64,000 bases of DNA from Rhexocercosporidium sp. MPI-PUGE-AT-0058 (Eukaryota; Ascomycota; Leotiomycetes; Helotiales), in contig JAGTJL010000006.1 of NCBI GenBank assembly GCA_020746875.1, positions 1,240,001 through 1,304,000 of the forward strand. Reading direction: 5' to 3'. Under the pieces are notes generated by a model that saw nothing but the letters and a program-made list of their open reading frames with translations, made no database searches and was not told the origin of the DNA. A program made the translations under genes and the position numbers. Every line of letters starts with the position of its first letter. Position 1 is the first letter of the stretch. This document shows, in pieces, positions 62,701 to 64,000 of the stretch.

Positions 62701-64000
62701 TCGCTAAAAAGTCGCCGGGCTATTCGTAAAGCTAAAGGGAAAGACTTTATATTTATACGTATTATATTAAATACGGAAAGTCGTATAATCTTCGCTCTTA
62801 GGAAATATATAAATACAGTAAAAGGCTTATTAAATATTAAGCTTTATAAAGACTTTTACTTTATAAATATAAGTTATTATTTTATCGATTAAAGGAATTA
62901 AATATGGATTCTTTTTCGACAAAGTATTTAACTTCCGGTAGTCGACATAAAGCCGGAGACTGCCGTCGGCCTTTTTAGCAAAGAGAATAAGGGCCGCATA
63001 TAATGCGCTAAAAGGCTTAATAAAACCTTTATATAAGTTATTAATAATATACTACTTAATTTTTAATAGTTATTTTTTAATTATACGTCGAAGAGGTTCA
63101 AAAAATAAGTCGTTCTTTTTAATAAGCTTAATTTAATGGTTTACGCCTTAGCGATACGCTAATAGTTTGTCGGAGGCTTGCCGGGAAAAGAGAAGAGTAT
63201 ACTCTTAATACTTTATTAAGAGCTTCTTATTTATTAACTTATTATCTTACGTATATTTAGCCTTTAGGGCTTCTTTTAGGATTAAGTCTTCATTTATTAA
63301 TACGAGCTCGATACTTAATTAATTTAAGGCCTCTCGTCGACGGCGAGTCAGCTTTTAATCGATTTTATATACCGATATTATAAAGGTTTTTATTTTATTT
63401 TTCTTAGCTTTCTTAAGTTAAAAATACGTTATAAATATTACTATTATTAATATTAAGAAAATCTCCGTAATAAGCGCTTTAAGCTAATGCTTTGCCAGGA
63501 GGGCTTCACAGACTCTTTTGTTTTTAAGTAATAATCCCGGATTATAAAATGTCGATAAGTTTAATTAATCTTTTATAATACGTAAGCGCTTTTTAACCTC
63601 TTTAATAAAGCTCGAGGGTCGAGTCGGCGAGACGTCAATTATAAGTCGTCTAAAGACTTTAAACTTAAGGGAATCGTCGAATGCCGCAATCCTAGCTTAC
63701 CTTTAGCAATAATTATTTAAATTTAAAAAGGCGTCCCTTCGTTTTATATTAAATTAATAAGACTTAACGATTAGCTTATTAAAACAATTAATATTAACAA
63801 AGACTCGCTAATTAAAGTACGGCTATATAAATATATTTAACGGCTATTTTAACCGGTTACGATTCTTAATATATGACTGCTTTAAGTTATAATACTTAAA
63901 GAACTTCCGACTAATTAAGACGTCGGTGTTTCTTAAGTTAATTATTAAGAAAGGGAAGTTAATTTACCGGCGGTTAATAGTTAAGATAAGTAAGACAGCC
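59464..64000 (-). mobile_element. Third gypsy family, copy 2 (runs past window end)
   Basis: The 3' LTR is 59464-59718. Minus-strand translation shows pol in the expected order. An integrase zinc-binding-like region lies at about 60950-61150 (HSQPLVAYAG, then SRYIANYNCFK, with some His/Cys replaced). Reverse transcriptase lies at about 62560-62980 (YRKLNTLSKKNPYLIPLIDK, FPFSFTNSPATF) with the active-site box changed to AYINNIFIY, both Asp now Asn. Stops replace Gln codons. This family is less mutated than the 257-bp family, so protein is readable over longer stretches, but it is still dead. The 5' LTR is outside the window. Confidence 0.85.

Overview
This is nuclear DNA of a filamentous ascomycete (Pezizomycotina). 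The genes have short GT-AG introns of mostly 44-110 bp and recognisable fungal products: a Ste7-type MAPKK, Spt6, Dim1, a fungal flavin monooxygenase and a fungal 7-TM protein. Between them lie long, extremely AT-rich tracts made of decayed LTR retrotransposons. Repeat copies differ mainly by C-to-T/G-to-A transitions, often CA to TA, which is the signature of repeat-induced point mutation (RIP). I cannot name the species; a RIP-active, two-speed genome of the Leotiomycetes/Dothideomycetes kind is my guess.

Layout. (1) 1-11.3 kb is a normal gene block. It holds a HAD-family hydrolase (+), a Ste7-like MAPKK (-) converging on it, a 2.6-kb intergenic region carrying a small inverted-repeat element, and the transcription elongation factor SPT6 (+). 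(2) 11.35-19.9 kb is a full-length Ty3/gypsy element (copy A, minus orientation, about 257-bp LTRs), ruined by RIP and carrying an expanded 9-bp tandem array. (3) 19.9-23.9 kb is an island of normal base composition with one 7-TM membrane protein gene and a mariner-like MITE. (4) 23.9-41.65 kb holds more copies of the same gypsy family: D (fragment, +), B (minus, 5'-truncated) and C (plus, 3'-truncated). B and C face each other as a multi-kilobase inverted repeat. A 527-bp TRIM-like element, two hAT-like non-autonomous elements with perfect 8-bp duplications and a third-level nested MITE are embedded here. (5) 41.65-48.2 kb is a second gypsy element (minus, 281-bp LTRs) whose outer LTR is only partly mutated. 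(6) 49.8-53.9 kb is a second island with DIM1 (+) and a flavin-containing monooxygenase (-) in convergent orientation, bracketed by inverted copies of a repeat at 49.4 and 59.3 kb. (7) 54.8-64 kb holds two copies of a third gypsy family (minus, 255-bp LTRs), the first interrupted by an unidentified 3.4-kb insertion, the second running off the window.

The intact genes are housekeeping or signalling genes (rRNA methylation, transcription elongation, MAPK signalling) plus a few of unknown substrate; nothing suggests a biosynthetic cluster. No tRNA, rRNA or CRISPR was seen. Gene structures were built by hand from splice signals and frame continuity; they are consistent in phase except for one FMO junction that I could not resolve.
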